Positions 1-6,371 of a DNA stretch of 6,688 bases are shown here, piece after piece; positions within the stretch are counted from its first letter, which is position 1, and each line of letters starts with the position of its first letter. The position numbers were made by a program, and so were the translations under genes. Source of the DNA: Alphaproteobacteria bacterium (lineage in GTDB: Bacteria > Pseudomonadota > Alphaproteobacteria > Rhodobacterales > Rhodobacteraceae); assembly GCA_030830465.1 (NCBI GenBank), contig JAURMY010000059.1, positions 1 through 6,688 of the forward strand. The letters are read 5' to 3'. The notes beneath the pieces were generated by a model, which saw only the letters and a program-made list of their open reading frames with translations, ran no database searches and was not told where the DNA came from.

Positions 1-864
1 ATGATGCATGTGTCGCAACCCAGTGTCAGCCGCCTGATTGCTGATCTGGAACGCGCGGTCGGGTTCCCTCTGTTCCTGCGAACCGGACGTGGGCTGTCAG
101 CGACTGTCGAGGCAAAGACATTTTATAGAGGTGTCGAAGGAATGTTTGTCGGCATCGACCGGTTACAGGAACTTGCAAATGCGATCCGCACCACCAACGC
201 GGTCGAAATAAGCATAGGCACGATCCAATCCATTGCGGCAGTCGAACTTCCCAAGGCGGTTGCCTCAATTTACCGGCGCCTGCCCGACATCAGCTTCATG
301 ATTCAGTCGCGCAATACTCCAGCCATTCTGGACGCGGTACAGATGCATCAGATTGACCTTGGTATCGTGGGGCGGGCTCCGCCTTATGACGGGGTGGACG
401 TCTTGTATCAGACAGCCGCGCCTTATGTATGCCTGATCCCCGAAACCCATGCCCTGGCCGATCAGTCAGGGCCTGTCGACCTTGAGCAACTGGCCGCAAC
501 CGAAGAATTCGTGACTTTTGGCGGTGCCTTTCCCGAAAGCATGATGTCGATGGACACGAAACTTGCCGAAAAACTTCAGGGCGGATCGCGGTTGTCCGCG
601 ACGAACATGCCGGTCACGGGGGCCTTGGTGCGGGAAACCGGTGTTCTGGCAATCTGTGACCCGTTCACGGCCGAGCAAACGGTGATGATGGGCGGCGTGG
701 TATTCCGACCTGTGCTGCAAGGCCTGAAATACCATGTCTCGGTGATCGCGCCTGGGCGGGAACGTTTGTCACGACCGGCCCTCGAGTTTGTCGACATACT
801 TGCAGCACAACTGGACCGCAGGGTCCGCGAAGTGCAAGACTATCGCACAAGACAGTACACATAG
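1..864 (+). CDS. LysR-type transcriptional regulator, N-terminus cut by window edge
   Basis: This is a LysR-family DNA-binding regulator whose first residues lie outside the window. The visible protein opens directly in the recognition helix of the winged helix-turn-helix (HVSQPSVSRLIADLE, about residues 3-17), followed by the wing (FLRTGRG). LysR proteins normally have about 20-25 residues before this helix, so the ATG ATG at positions 1-6 is most likely internal and not the start. A linker helix (about 30-65) leads to a type 2 periplasmic-binding-protein-like effector domain (about 67-270) that begins VEISIGTIQS and contains the usual DLGIVG segment near 119-124. It ends at TAG 862-864. It lies upstream of, and on the same strand as, the hydroxy-acid/ThDP operon. 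It is the obvious candidate to control that operon, although many LysR genes are instead divergent from their targets. The effector is unknown; a 2-hydroxy or 2-oxo acid of the pathway is a guess. Confidence 0.93.
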   Translation: MMHVSQPSVSRLIADLERAVGFPLFLRTGRGLSATVEAKTFYRGVEGMFVGIDRLQELANAIRTTNAVEISIGTIQSIAAVELPKAVASIYRRLPDISFMIQSRNTPAILDAVQMHQIDLGIVGRAPPYDGVDVLYQTAAPYVCLIPETHALADQSGPVDLEQLAATEEFVTFGGAFPESMMSMDTKLAEKLQGGSRLSATNMPVTGALVRETGVLAICDPFTAEQTVMMGGVVFRPVLQGLKYHVSVIAPGRERLSRPALEFVDILAAQLDRRVREVQDYRTRQYT

Positions 865-924
865 GCTTTTTGCATGGATTGCCCCGGAAATTCGATTGGC
901 GATGGCGGTTAGCGTCGGCCTATC

Positions 925-960
925 GTCGTTCTCGTTGCCCACTTCAGCTGCGAGGACGAC
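925..960. promoter_or_regulatory. 10-bp inverted repeat, candidate operator or mRNA hairpin upstream of the operon
   Basis: Positions 925-934 (GTCGTTCTCG) pair with 951-960 (CGAGGACGAC) across a 16-base loop. Nine pairs are Watson-Crick and one is G·T (930:955). It sits in the 114-base gap after the LysR gene and ends 18 bases before the proposed TTG start of the next gene. No T-run follows the right arm, so it does not look like an intrinsic terminator. It could be an operator half-site pair or an mRNA hairpin near the start codon. The arms are seen directly; the function is not shown. Confidence 0.45.
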
Positions 961-978
961 CAAATCGCTACGCCTCAC

Positions 979-2163
979 TTGATAAAGCCGAACAGCCGGA
1001 TTTTCGATGCGCAGGACGCGCGCAGGCTGGCAAAGAGGCGACTTCCACGGCTCGTTTTCGATTTCATCGAGGGCGCGGCTGGCCGCGAGGTGGCTTTGCT
1101 TCGTAATACGAGGCGCTTTGACGATATCATGTTGCAACCCCGGGTCATGGAAGATGTGGCGGATCGGTCGCTTTCAACGCACCTTCTGGGTCGTATCTAT
1201 GACCTGCCTTTCGGCGTGGCCCCGATGGGAATGTGCAACTTGACCTGTGCGGGCGCGGACCGGTTCCTTGGGCTTCTTGCAAAGCGGCGCAATCTGCCCG
1301 TGTGCCTATCGTCCGCCGGATCCAGCACGATCGAGGATATGCACCGCTGGGCCGATGAAAACGCCTGGTTTCAGCTTTATGTCGCGGAACCCGTGGACCA
1401 TGCGATTGCCCTGGTTGAACGCGCCCGGGCGTCGGGCTATGAAACGCTGGTTTTCACCGTTGATGTGCCACAGGTCTCGCGGCGAACGCGTGACTTGCGA
1501 AATGGCTTCACCATGCCATTCGCGATTGGCCCGCGGCAGTTTGTGGATTTCGCGATACATCCGCGCTGGTCCCTTTCGACGCTGCTCAACGGGGCGCCAA
1601 GCCCGAAGAATTTTGAAACATCGACGGGAAAGGCGTTCGACCGCCATGCCAGCCGGGCTGCCGCTGACTGGTCGTTTCTCTTCCGCTTGCGCGACATCTG
1701 GAAGGGAAGGTTGATCGTCAAGGGTATCACCTCGCCTGCCGATGCCCGGCGAATTCGCGCGGCCGGGGCGGATGCGATCTATGTTTCCAATCACGGCGGG
1801 CGGCAATTGGACAGCGCCCCGGCCGCGATCGATCTGTTGCCGCCAATCCGCGCGGCGGTCGGTGCGGATTACCCAGTCCTGTTCGACAGCGGGTTGCGAA
1901 GCGGAGAGGACATTGTAAAAGCCATCGCCTGCGGCGCTGATTTCGTGATGTTGGGGCGGCCTTTATTATATGCCCTTGCCGCCGAAGGTGAAGCGGGGCT
2001 TGACGCTATGGTCAGTGCGATCGCCGGCGACATCAGCGTTGCGATGGCGCAGTTGGGCCTGAATTCCATTGACCAAATCGGCCCGCAGTGCCTCTGGACC
2101 AACCAAACGGTTGCGGCGGAAAGCGGCGAAGCCAACTTCAAGAAAACCACGAAACCCGTTTGA
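979..2163 (+). CDS. FMN-dependent alpha-hydroxy-acid dehydrogenase/oxidase (LldD/MdlB-like)
   Basis: This 394-residue protein belongs to the family of glycolate oxidase, L-lactate dehydrogenase and (S)-mandelate dehydrogenase, TIM-barrel FMN enzymes that oxidise 2-hydroxy acids to 2-oxo acids. Family residues visible are Tyr134 (FQLYV), Asp162 (TVDVP), Arg169, Lys248 (IVKGI), the catalytic base His272 and substrate-binding Arg275 in SNHGGRQLD, Asp303 and phosphate-binding Arg327 (LGRP). The segment after strand 4 (about 180-230, with HPRWSL) resembles the membrane-binding insert of mandelate and lactate dehydrogenases. This suggests electron transfer to the respiratory chain and not to oxygen, which is an inference. 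Phe29 stands where most members have the substrate-contacting Tyr (Tyr24 of spinach glycolate oxidase). Start: the frame is open from 913 but offers no ATG or GTG; TTG 979 gives the expected 10-15 residues before the conserved KRRLPR helix. It has no convincing ribosome binding site, so the start is uncertain. The ThDP gene follows 22 bases after the stop. The exact substrate is not assignable. Confidence 0.9.
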   Translation: MIKPNSRIFDAQDARRLAKRRLPRLVFDFIEGAAGREVALLRNTRRFDDIMLQPRVMEDVADRSLSTHLLGRIYDLPFGVAPMGMCNLTCAGADRFLGLLAKRRNLPVCLSSAGSSTIEDMHRWADENAWFQLYVAEPVDHAIALVERARASGYETLVFTVDVPQVSRRTRDLRNGFTMPFAIGPRQFVDFAIHPRWSLSTLLNGAPSPKNFETSTGKAFDRHASRAAADWSFLFRLRDIWKGRLIVKGITSPADARRIRAAGADAIYVSNHGGRQLDSAPAAIDLLPPIRAAVGADYPVLFDSGLRSGEDIVKAIACGADFVMLGRPLLYALAAEGEAGLDAMVSAIAGDISVAMAQLGLNSIDQIGPQCLWTNQTVAAESGEANFKKTTKPV

Positions 2164-2169
2164 CCGCGC

Positions 2170-2175
2170 AGGAGG
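2170..2175 (+). promoter_or_regulatory. Ribosome binding site that sets the ThDP-enzyme start
   Basis: A perfect AGGAGG lies 10 bases before ATG 2186 in the 22-base gap after the hydroxy-acid dehydrogenase. It is the only strong Shine-Dalgarno among the + strand genes and argues for ATG 2186 over the upstream in-frame ATG at 2069, which lies inside the previous gene. An in-frame TTG at 2180 is too close to the site to be preferred. Confidence 0.75.
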
Positions 2176-2185
2176 CCTATTGAAT

Positions 2186-3904
2186 ATGTCCGAGAACACC
2201 AAGCTTCGAGGCGGCGCTCTTTTGGCGCGGGCGCTGAAAGAAAAAGGGGTGGAACACGCCTTCACCCTTGCGGGCGGGTTCTGCAATCCGGCGCTTGAAG
2301 GTTTCATGGAATGCCAGATGCCGGTCATCAACTGCCCGCATGAACAGATCGCCGGGCACCTGGCTGACGGTCACGCCCGGATCGGCCGCAAGCCGACCAT
2401 ATGTCTGGTCGGACCCGAGGGGTTCGCCAATGCGGTGCCAGCAATGCTTGAAGCGGGCGGCGAGCGCAGCCCGGTCATCTTCATCACCGGATCTTCGACC
2501 CTGAAACGTCAGGGCGCGGGGGGGTTCAAGGAAATTGACGACGTGGCAATCGCCGCGCCTTTGGTCAAATATTCGGTCCAGATCACCGATGGCGCGCGGA
2601 TCAGCGAATTCGTCAATCGCGCCTGGATAGCCGCGACCACCGGTTATCCCGGCCCGGTGCACATCTCGGTGCCGGTTGATATTATGTTCTCGTCCTTCGC
2701 GGCCGATGCCGGACTGGATGAGCGCCCCTTCAACCGCACCGCCCGCCCGGTCGCCCGCGCATGGCCCGATCCGGCAGAACTCGACCGCATCCTTGGCCTG
2801 GTGAAACAGGCCGAACGTCCGGTGATCATTGGCGGGCACGGAATATGGTGGGCCGGGGCTGAACACCGGCTGGAGGCCGCCGGCAAGGCTATGCAGATCC
2901 CGATCTTCAACGTTCCCTATCATACGAAACTCCTCAGCGAGGAATGCGAGGCCTATATGGGTCTGGCTGATTTCCACCAGTATCACCCCAGCAAACCGGC
3001 GATTCACGACTCCGATCTGGTGTTGATGATCGGCGGTCGGCTCGACAACCAGATGAATTTTGGCAACCCGCCCTTCTTCCCCGCCGGACAGAGGCTGATT
3101 TGTGTGAACGGCAGCCACGAGGAACTGGAATACAATCAGGCGGCGGATGAGGTGCTTTTGTCCGATCCCGGCGCCTTCCTTGAGGCCCTTTCCGGCGTGG
3201 ACCGGACATGGGAGGCGTGGTTCGACCTGCAACGCCAACGCCGCGCGGCCTGGGTCGATGAATGGTATGAACACATCGCAGCCGAAAGCGCCAAATCCGG
3301 CAAGATGCACCCGCTGCAACTCTCGCTTGATGTGCAGGCGCAGATGGACGAGGGCGACTGGCTGATATTTGACGGTGGAAACACCCACTTCTGGTCGGAA
3401 ATCGCAGTGAACATGGCGGGCTGGCGTGGGCAAAAGCTGGGTGGGATCATGCATCCAGGCAACTACTCGCTGCTGGGTGTCGGTGTGTCCTTCGGCATCT
3501 CGGCCAAGAGGCTCAACCCTGACAGCACCGTTGTGGTGATCTCGGGCGATGGCGCGTTCCTGTCCGGCGGTCTGTCGATCGAGGCGGCGTTTCAGGAGGG
3601 CGTGCCGATCACTGTCGTGATCGACAACAATGGCGGGCTCGACTGTATCAGCCAACAGCAGGAGCGCCTGTTTGCTAGCGGCAGGCACTTTGCCACAGAT
3701 TTCCGCGACATCCCTTTTCATACGCTCTGCGAGGGCCTGGGCGGGCATGGCGAGTTGGTCGAAACCCGGGATCAGCTTGCCCCGGCGTTGCGCCGAGCCA
3801 TGGACAGCGGCACGGTGGCCATCGTCAACGTGAAATGCCGCGGCGTGATCAGCCCAATCGTCGCCGCAACCTCGGACAAGCGCGAAAAGGCATCGATTGA
3901 ATAA
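2186..3904 (+). CDS. Thiamine-diphosphate-dependent 2-oxo acid decarboxylase/lyase (acetolactate synthase/oxalyl-CoA decarboxylase superfamily)
   Basis: This 572-residue protein has the three-domain fold of acetolactate synthase, benzoylformate decarboxylase and 2-hydroxyacyl-CoA lyase. The N-terminal PYR domain (about 5-170) carries the cofactor-activating Glu53 in PHEQIAGHLADGHAR. The central domain (about 195-335) contains IGGRLDNQMNFGNPPF (282-297), close in pattern to the GARLNWxLxFGxPP stretch of oxalyl-CoA decarboxylase and 2-hydroxyacyl-CoA lyase. The C-terminal PP domain (about 375-550) has the Mg-ThDP motif, from GDG at 454-456 to NN at 481-482. Members decarboxylate 2-oxo acids, with or without condensation, or cleave 2-hydroxyacyl-CoA. 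Its place directly behind a 2-hydroxy-acid dehydrogenase suggests it takes that enzyme's 2-oxo acid product, as benzoylformate decarboxylase does in mandelate catabolism. This is inference, and the substrate is unknown. A 2-hydroxyacyl-CoA lyase-like role is the main alternative. The long open frame on the opposite strand here is a composition artefact. Its stop (TAATG) shares one base with the next start. Confidence 0.92.
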   Translation: MSENTKLRGGALLARALKEKGVEHAFTLAGGFCNPALEGFMECQMPVINCPHEQIAGHLADGHARIGRKPTICLVGPEGFANAVPAMLEAGGERSPVIFITGSSTLKRQGAGGFKEIDDVAIAAPLVKYSVQITDGARISEFVNRAWIAATTGYPGPVHISVPVDIMFSSFAADAGLDERPFNRTARPVARAWPDPAELDRILGLVKQAERPVIIGGHGIWWAGAEHRLEAAGKAMQIPIFNVPYHTKLLSEECEAYMGLADFHQYHPSKPAIHDSDLVLMIGGRLDNQMNFGNPPFFPAGQRLICVNGSHEELEYNQAADEVLLSDPGAFLEALSGVDRTWEAWFDLQRQRRAAWVDEWYEHIAAESAKSGKMHPLQLSLDVQAQMDEGDWLIFDGGNTHFWSEIAVNMAGWRGQKLGGIMHPGNYSLLGVGVSFGISAKRLNPDSTVVVISGDGAFLSGGLSIEAAFQEGVPITVVIDNNGGLDCISQQQERLFASGRHFATDFRDIPFHTLCEGLGGHGELVETRDQLAPALRRAMDSGTVAIVNVKCRGVISPIVAATSDKREKASIE

Positions 3905-4239
3905 TGGCACAGCTCACCACTCACACCCTCAACGGCAGTGACGGCACCCATGCGGGCAATATCACCGTGACCCTGCGCGACCTTGGAACCGGCCGGGTGG
4001 TTCTGAATGCGAAAACGGACCTGGGCGGTCGCCTTGCCGCCGAAATCGCACCCGAACAGATTGACCCGAACACCACCTACGAACTGGTCTTCGTCACCGC
4101 GACCTATTGGGCTGCACGCCGGGTGACGGCGACAGTGCGGGAAATCGCGCTGCGTTTTGCCATGCCTGATCCCGACGGTGCCTATCACATGCCGGTCATC
4201 CTGAATCCCAATTCCTTTTCCATCTGGATGTCGGCCTGA
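3904..4239 (+). CDS. Transthyretin/5-hydroxyisourate-hydrolase-fold protein lacking the YRGS signature
   Basis: This 111-residue protein spans the full length of the 5-hydroxyisourate hydrolase (HIUase) family. It retains the N-terminal TTH motif (His7), the DxxGR turn (Arg43), the YELVFxxxxYWAA segment (59-71) and the YHMPVILNP stretch (His95). These cover the conserved His, Arg and His of the hydrolase. The C-terminus should read SxxYRGS; it reads SIWMSA, so all four signature residues are replaced although the length is unchanged. True HIUases use this tail in the active site, and vertebrate transthyretin, a non-enzyme, lost it. Ordinary uric-acid hydrolysis is therefore doubtful. No other purine-catabolism gene is in view. 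The start ATG at 3904 overlaps the ThDP stop by one base, with only a weak AAGG at 3887-3890, so translation is probably coupled. It may act on a related cyclic amide or lactone, or be an accessory partner of its operon neighbours; neither is shown. It carries no signal peptide. Confidence 0.85.
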   Translation: MAQLTTHTLNGSDGTHAGNITVTLRDLGTGRVVLNAKTDLGGRLAAEIAPEQIDPNTTYELVFVTATYWAARRVTATVREIALRFAMPDPDGAYHMPVILNPNSFSIWMSA

Positions 4240-5348
4240 TGGACGGGCTCAACATGTCCCGGCGTATCCGGCGCACACCTTACACGGACCGGGTCGAACA
4301 AGCGGGGGTGCGCGGGTTTTCGGTGGTCAATCACATGTTGCTGCCCAAGGCGTTTCAGCCCAGCGTCGAGCAAGATTACTGGCATTTGCGCGAGCATGTG
4401 CAAATCTGGGATGTTTCGTGCCAACGGCAGGTCCAGATTGAAGGCCCGGATGCCGCGGCTTTGGTGCAATGGATGACCCCGCGCGATATCGGCAAGGCCA
4501 AGCAGAACGATTGCCTTTACATCCCGATCATCGACGCCAATGCGGGGCTGATCAACGATCCGGTGATGCTGAAACTGGCGGAGGATCGGTTCTGGCTGTC
4601 CATAGCGGACAGTGATGTGCTGCTTTATGCCATGGGCCTGGCCCTTGGGCGCGGCATGCAGGTGACGGTCAGCGAACCGGATGTCTTCCCTCTGGCGATT
4701 CAGGGTCCCAGGGCCGAAGACTTGCTGGCCGCGCTGTTCGGCGACCACATACGCGAAATAGGGTTCTTCAAATACGGCTGGATCGAGGTCGAGGGCACGC
4801 AGCAGTTGATCGCGCGTTCAGGCTATTCCAGGCAGGGCGGGTTCGAGATTTACCTGCAAGGCGGGCATTTGGGCAGCGCCCTGTGGGATGCAATCTGGCA
4901 GGCCGGTCAGCCGCTGAACATCACGCCCGGATGTCCCAACCTGATCGAAAGGATCGAGGGCGGGCTGTTTTCTTACGGCAACGAAATGACCCGCGACAAC
5001 AACCCGCTGGAAATCGGACTGGGCAAGTTCTGCAGTCTCGACGGTTCGATCGATTATATCGGCAGGGCGGCCTTGCAGAAGATCGCCAAACAAGGGGTCA
5101 CGCAACAAATCCGCGGCGTTGCTTTTGACGGCGGCCCCTGTCCCACCTGTTCAAAACCCTGGCCCGTGATGGTGGGCGAGCTTCAGGTTGGCCAGATCAC
5201 CTCGGCGATCTGGTCGCCGCGGTTGAAGCGCAATGTCGGCCAGGCGATGATCGCGCGGGATCACTGGAATGCCGGTCAGCCGGTACGTGTGCGCAGCCAG
5301 GACGGCATGATCCGCAGCGGCGAAGTCTCAGCGCTGCCCTTTGCCTGA
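4239..5348 (+). CDS. DmdA/GcvT-family tetrahydrofolate-dependent methyltransferase (demethylase-like)
   Basis: This 369-residue protein belongs to the aminomethyltransferase (GcvT) fold, which moves a one-carbon unit from a substrate to tetrahydrofolate. The N-terminal pattern SRRIRRTPY...GVRGFSVVNHMLLP (7-36), then EHVQIWDVSCQRQVQIEGPDA, NDPVMLKL (107-114), PLAIQGPRAEDL, the T-protein-like SGYSRQGGFEIYL (194-206), GCPNLIERIEGGLFSYGN (231-248) and GLGKFC all resemble dimethylsulfoniopropionate (DMSP) demethylase DmdA more than glycine-cleavage T-protein, both in order and length (DmdA is about 365-370 residues). The C-terminal barrel is at about 290-369. DmdA has close paralogues with other methylated substrates, and none of the downstream DMSP genes (dmdB, C, D) is present, so the substrate is left open: an S-, N- or O-methylated acid. 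A Cys pair, CPTC (301-304), is unusual. Start ATG 4239 overlaps the previous TGA by one base; ATG 4254 would also fit the family. The last 21 bases overlap the convergent gene. Confidence 0.88.
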   Translation: MDGLNMSRRIRRTPYTDRVEQAGVRGFSVVNHMLLPKAFQPSVEQDYWHLREHVQIWDVSCQRQVQIEGPDAAALVQWMTPRDIGKAKQNDCLYIPIIDANAGLINDPVMLKLAEDRFWLSIADSDVLLYAMGLALGRGMQVTVSEPDVFPLAIQGPRAEDLLAALFGDHIREIGFFKYGWIEVEGTQQLIARSGYSRQGGFEIYLQGGHLGSALWDAIWQAGQPLNITPGCPNLIERIEGGLFSYGNEMTRDNNPLEIGLGKFCSLDGSIDYIGRAALQKIAKQGVTQQIRGVAFDGGPCPTCSKPWPVMVGELQVGQITSAIWSPRLKRNVGQAMIARDHWNAGQPVRVRSQDGMIRSGEVSALPFA

Positions 5349-6371
5349 GGGTTGCGCCGCCGCGCGAAGGTCGGACCAGATTTTCGCGGGCAAGTGCAAG
5401 GTCGTTCGCGCCGACCGCAAGGCATGTTCGCGTTCGCCCGGCACCTCGACCCGGTCGAAACCGGCGGCGGGCGGGCATTGGCGCAACTCGGTCAGGATGG
5501 CTTCGGCCGCCTGTTGCAGCGGCCCCGGTTCACGGTATCGCCCGGTATCGACCATCAGAACGAAGGTGTTGCATTCCACCTTAGCCGGGCCAAGCATCGC
5601 GTCGCATATCAACTCACCCATCGTGGCAAGGCCATAGCCCAGCGCACCGCCCTTTGGCAGGATCGCCCCGCCAGCGAAATAATCGTCAGGGTCGCAGGTC
5701 GGGCGGCCTTCGCGGTCTATGACCGCGCCTTTCGGCAACAGCGCACCGGCCCGGCGGGCAGCATAGATCCAACCGCCTGCAATCTGACCGGTGGCGCAAT
5801 CCAGAATGACCGGCCCGAGGGTGCCGCCCGGAATCCCCAGGCACCATGGGTTAGTCGGCAAAACGGCCTTGGCCCCGCCATGCGGCGCGACCATGCGCCA
5901 GCGTTCCCTTGCGCCGCCACCGCAGGCGATGAACAGGCATCCGGCCTGCGTGGCGGTTTCCGCATAGGCACCAAGCCGCCCTGTGTGCCCGGTGTTGCGC
6001 ACGGCGACCGCCGCAAGGCCGTGCAGGCGGGCCGCGCCGATCCCGGCCTCGACCGCCCGTGTCATTGCGGTGATGCCAATGCCGCCACGCCCGTCCACCT
6101 GCAGAATGGGCGACCCTGTGCCTTCAACGGATGCGACGGCATCGGCGCGGACATATCCGCGACGGTATTCATCGGCATATTGCAGCGCACGGAAAATACC
6201 GTGCGATTCCACCCCGCAAAGGTCCGCATCGATCAGATGATCGGCGATCTCGGCGGCGGTATCTGCCGAACAGCCGGCCAGGCGCAAGGTCCGGCCTGCG
6301 GCCTCACGCGCCTCGGTGACGGGAACTGGAACGCGGGCTTCTGAAAGGTCCAATTTGCCCTTGGATGTCAT
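5328..6371 (-). CDS. Ldh2-family NAD(P)-dependent 2-hydroxy-acid dehydrogenase/2-oxo (imino) acid reductase
   Basis: This 347-residue protein belongs to the malate/L-lactate dehydrogenase (Ldh2) family, which includes L-sulfolactate dehydrogenase ComC, ureidoglycolate dehydrogenase and delta1-piperideine-2-carboxylate reductase. These use NAD(P) with a fold unlike Rossmann dehydrogenases. Family features are SHGIFR (56-61, catalytic His57), NTGHTGRLGAYAE (126-138), a PTNPWCLGIP stretch (172-181), VILDCATG (188-195), the PKGAVIDREGRPTCDPDDYFAGGAILP block (213-239) and GYGLA (245-249). The usual GGHKGYGLA motif reads GGALGYGLA here, so the His-Lys pair is replaced. Start: ATG at 6371-6369 has AAGGCGG (6382-6376) at good spacing and gives the family's normal N-terminus; an earlier ATG at 6479 would run far into the ABC gene. 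The start overlaps the ABC stop as ATGA, so the two are co-transcribed. It could oxidise the opposite enantiomer of the flavin enzyme's substrate, or act on an imino acid; this is inference. Confidence 0.9.
   Translation of the reverse strand: MTSKGKLDLSEARVPVPVTEAREAAGRTLRLAGCSADTAAEIADHLIDADLCGVESHGIFRALQYADEYRRGYVRADAVASVEGTGSPILQVDGRGGIGITAMTRAVEAGIGAARLHGLAAVAVRNTGHTGRLGAYAETATQAGCLFIACGGGARERWRMVAPHGGAKAVLPTNPWCLGIPGGTLGPVILDCATGQIAGGWIYAARRAGALLPKGAVIDREGRPTCDPDDYFAGGAILPKGGALGYGLATMGELICDAMLGPAKVECNTFVLMVDTGRYREPGPLQQAAEAILTELRQCPPAAGFDRVEVPGEREHALRSARTTLHLPAKIWSDLRAAAQPSGKGQR

Noticed and set aside
769..1137. 122-codon - strand frame spanning the LysR/hydroxy-acid dehydrogenase gap
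   Set aside because: It overlaps the ends of two real genes, shows no domain and has no good ribosome site; treated as a shadow.
2069..2185. N-terminal extension of the ThDP enzyme from ATG 2069
   Set aside because: It would overlap the previous gene by 95 bases, is basic and low in similarity to the family, and AGGAGG at 2170-2175 points to ATG 2186.
2177..3910. 577-codon open frame on the - strand opposite the ThDP gene
   Set aside because: The + strand reading has clear ThDP-enzyme motifs; the reverse frame is His/Arg-rich, has no recognisable domain and reflects GC-rich third positions.
3904..4239. Straight annotation as 5-hydroxyisourate hydrolase of uric-acid breakdown
   Set aside because: The YRGS tail is absent and no purine-catabolism neighbour is present; only the fold is claimed.
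5327..5349. CTCAG...CTGAG inverted repeat at the convergent stops as a bidirectional terminator
   Set aside because: Only a 5-bp stem with no flanking T or A tract.
5352..6344. 330-codon open frame on the + strand opposite the Ldh2-family gene
   Set aside because: It has no family motifs, whereas the - strand reading is a full-length Ldh2 protein with a ribosome binding site.
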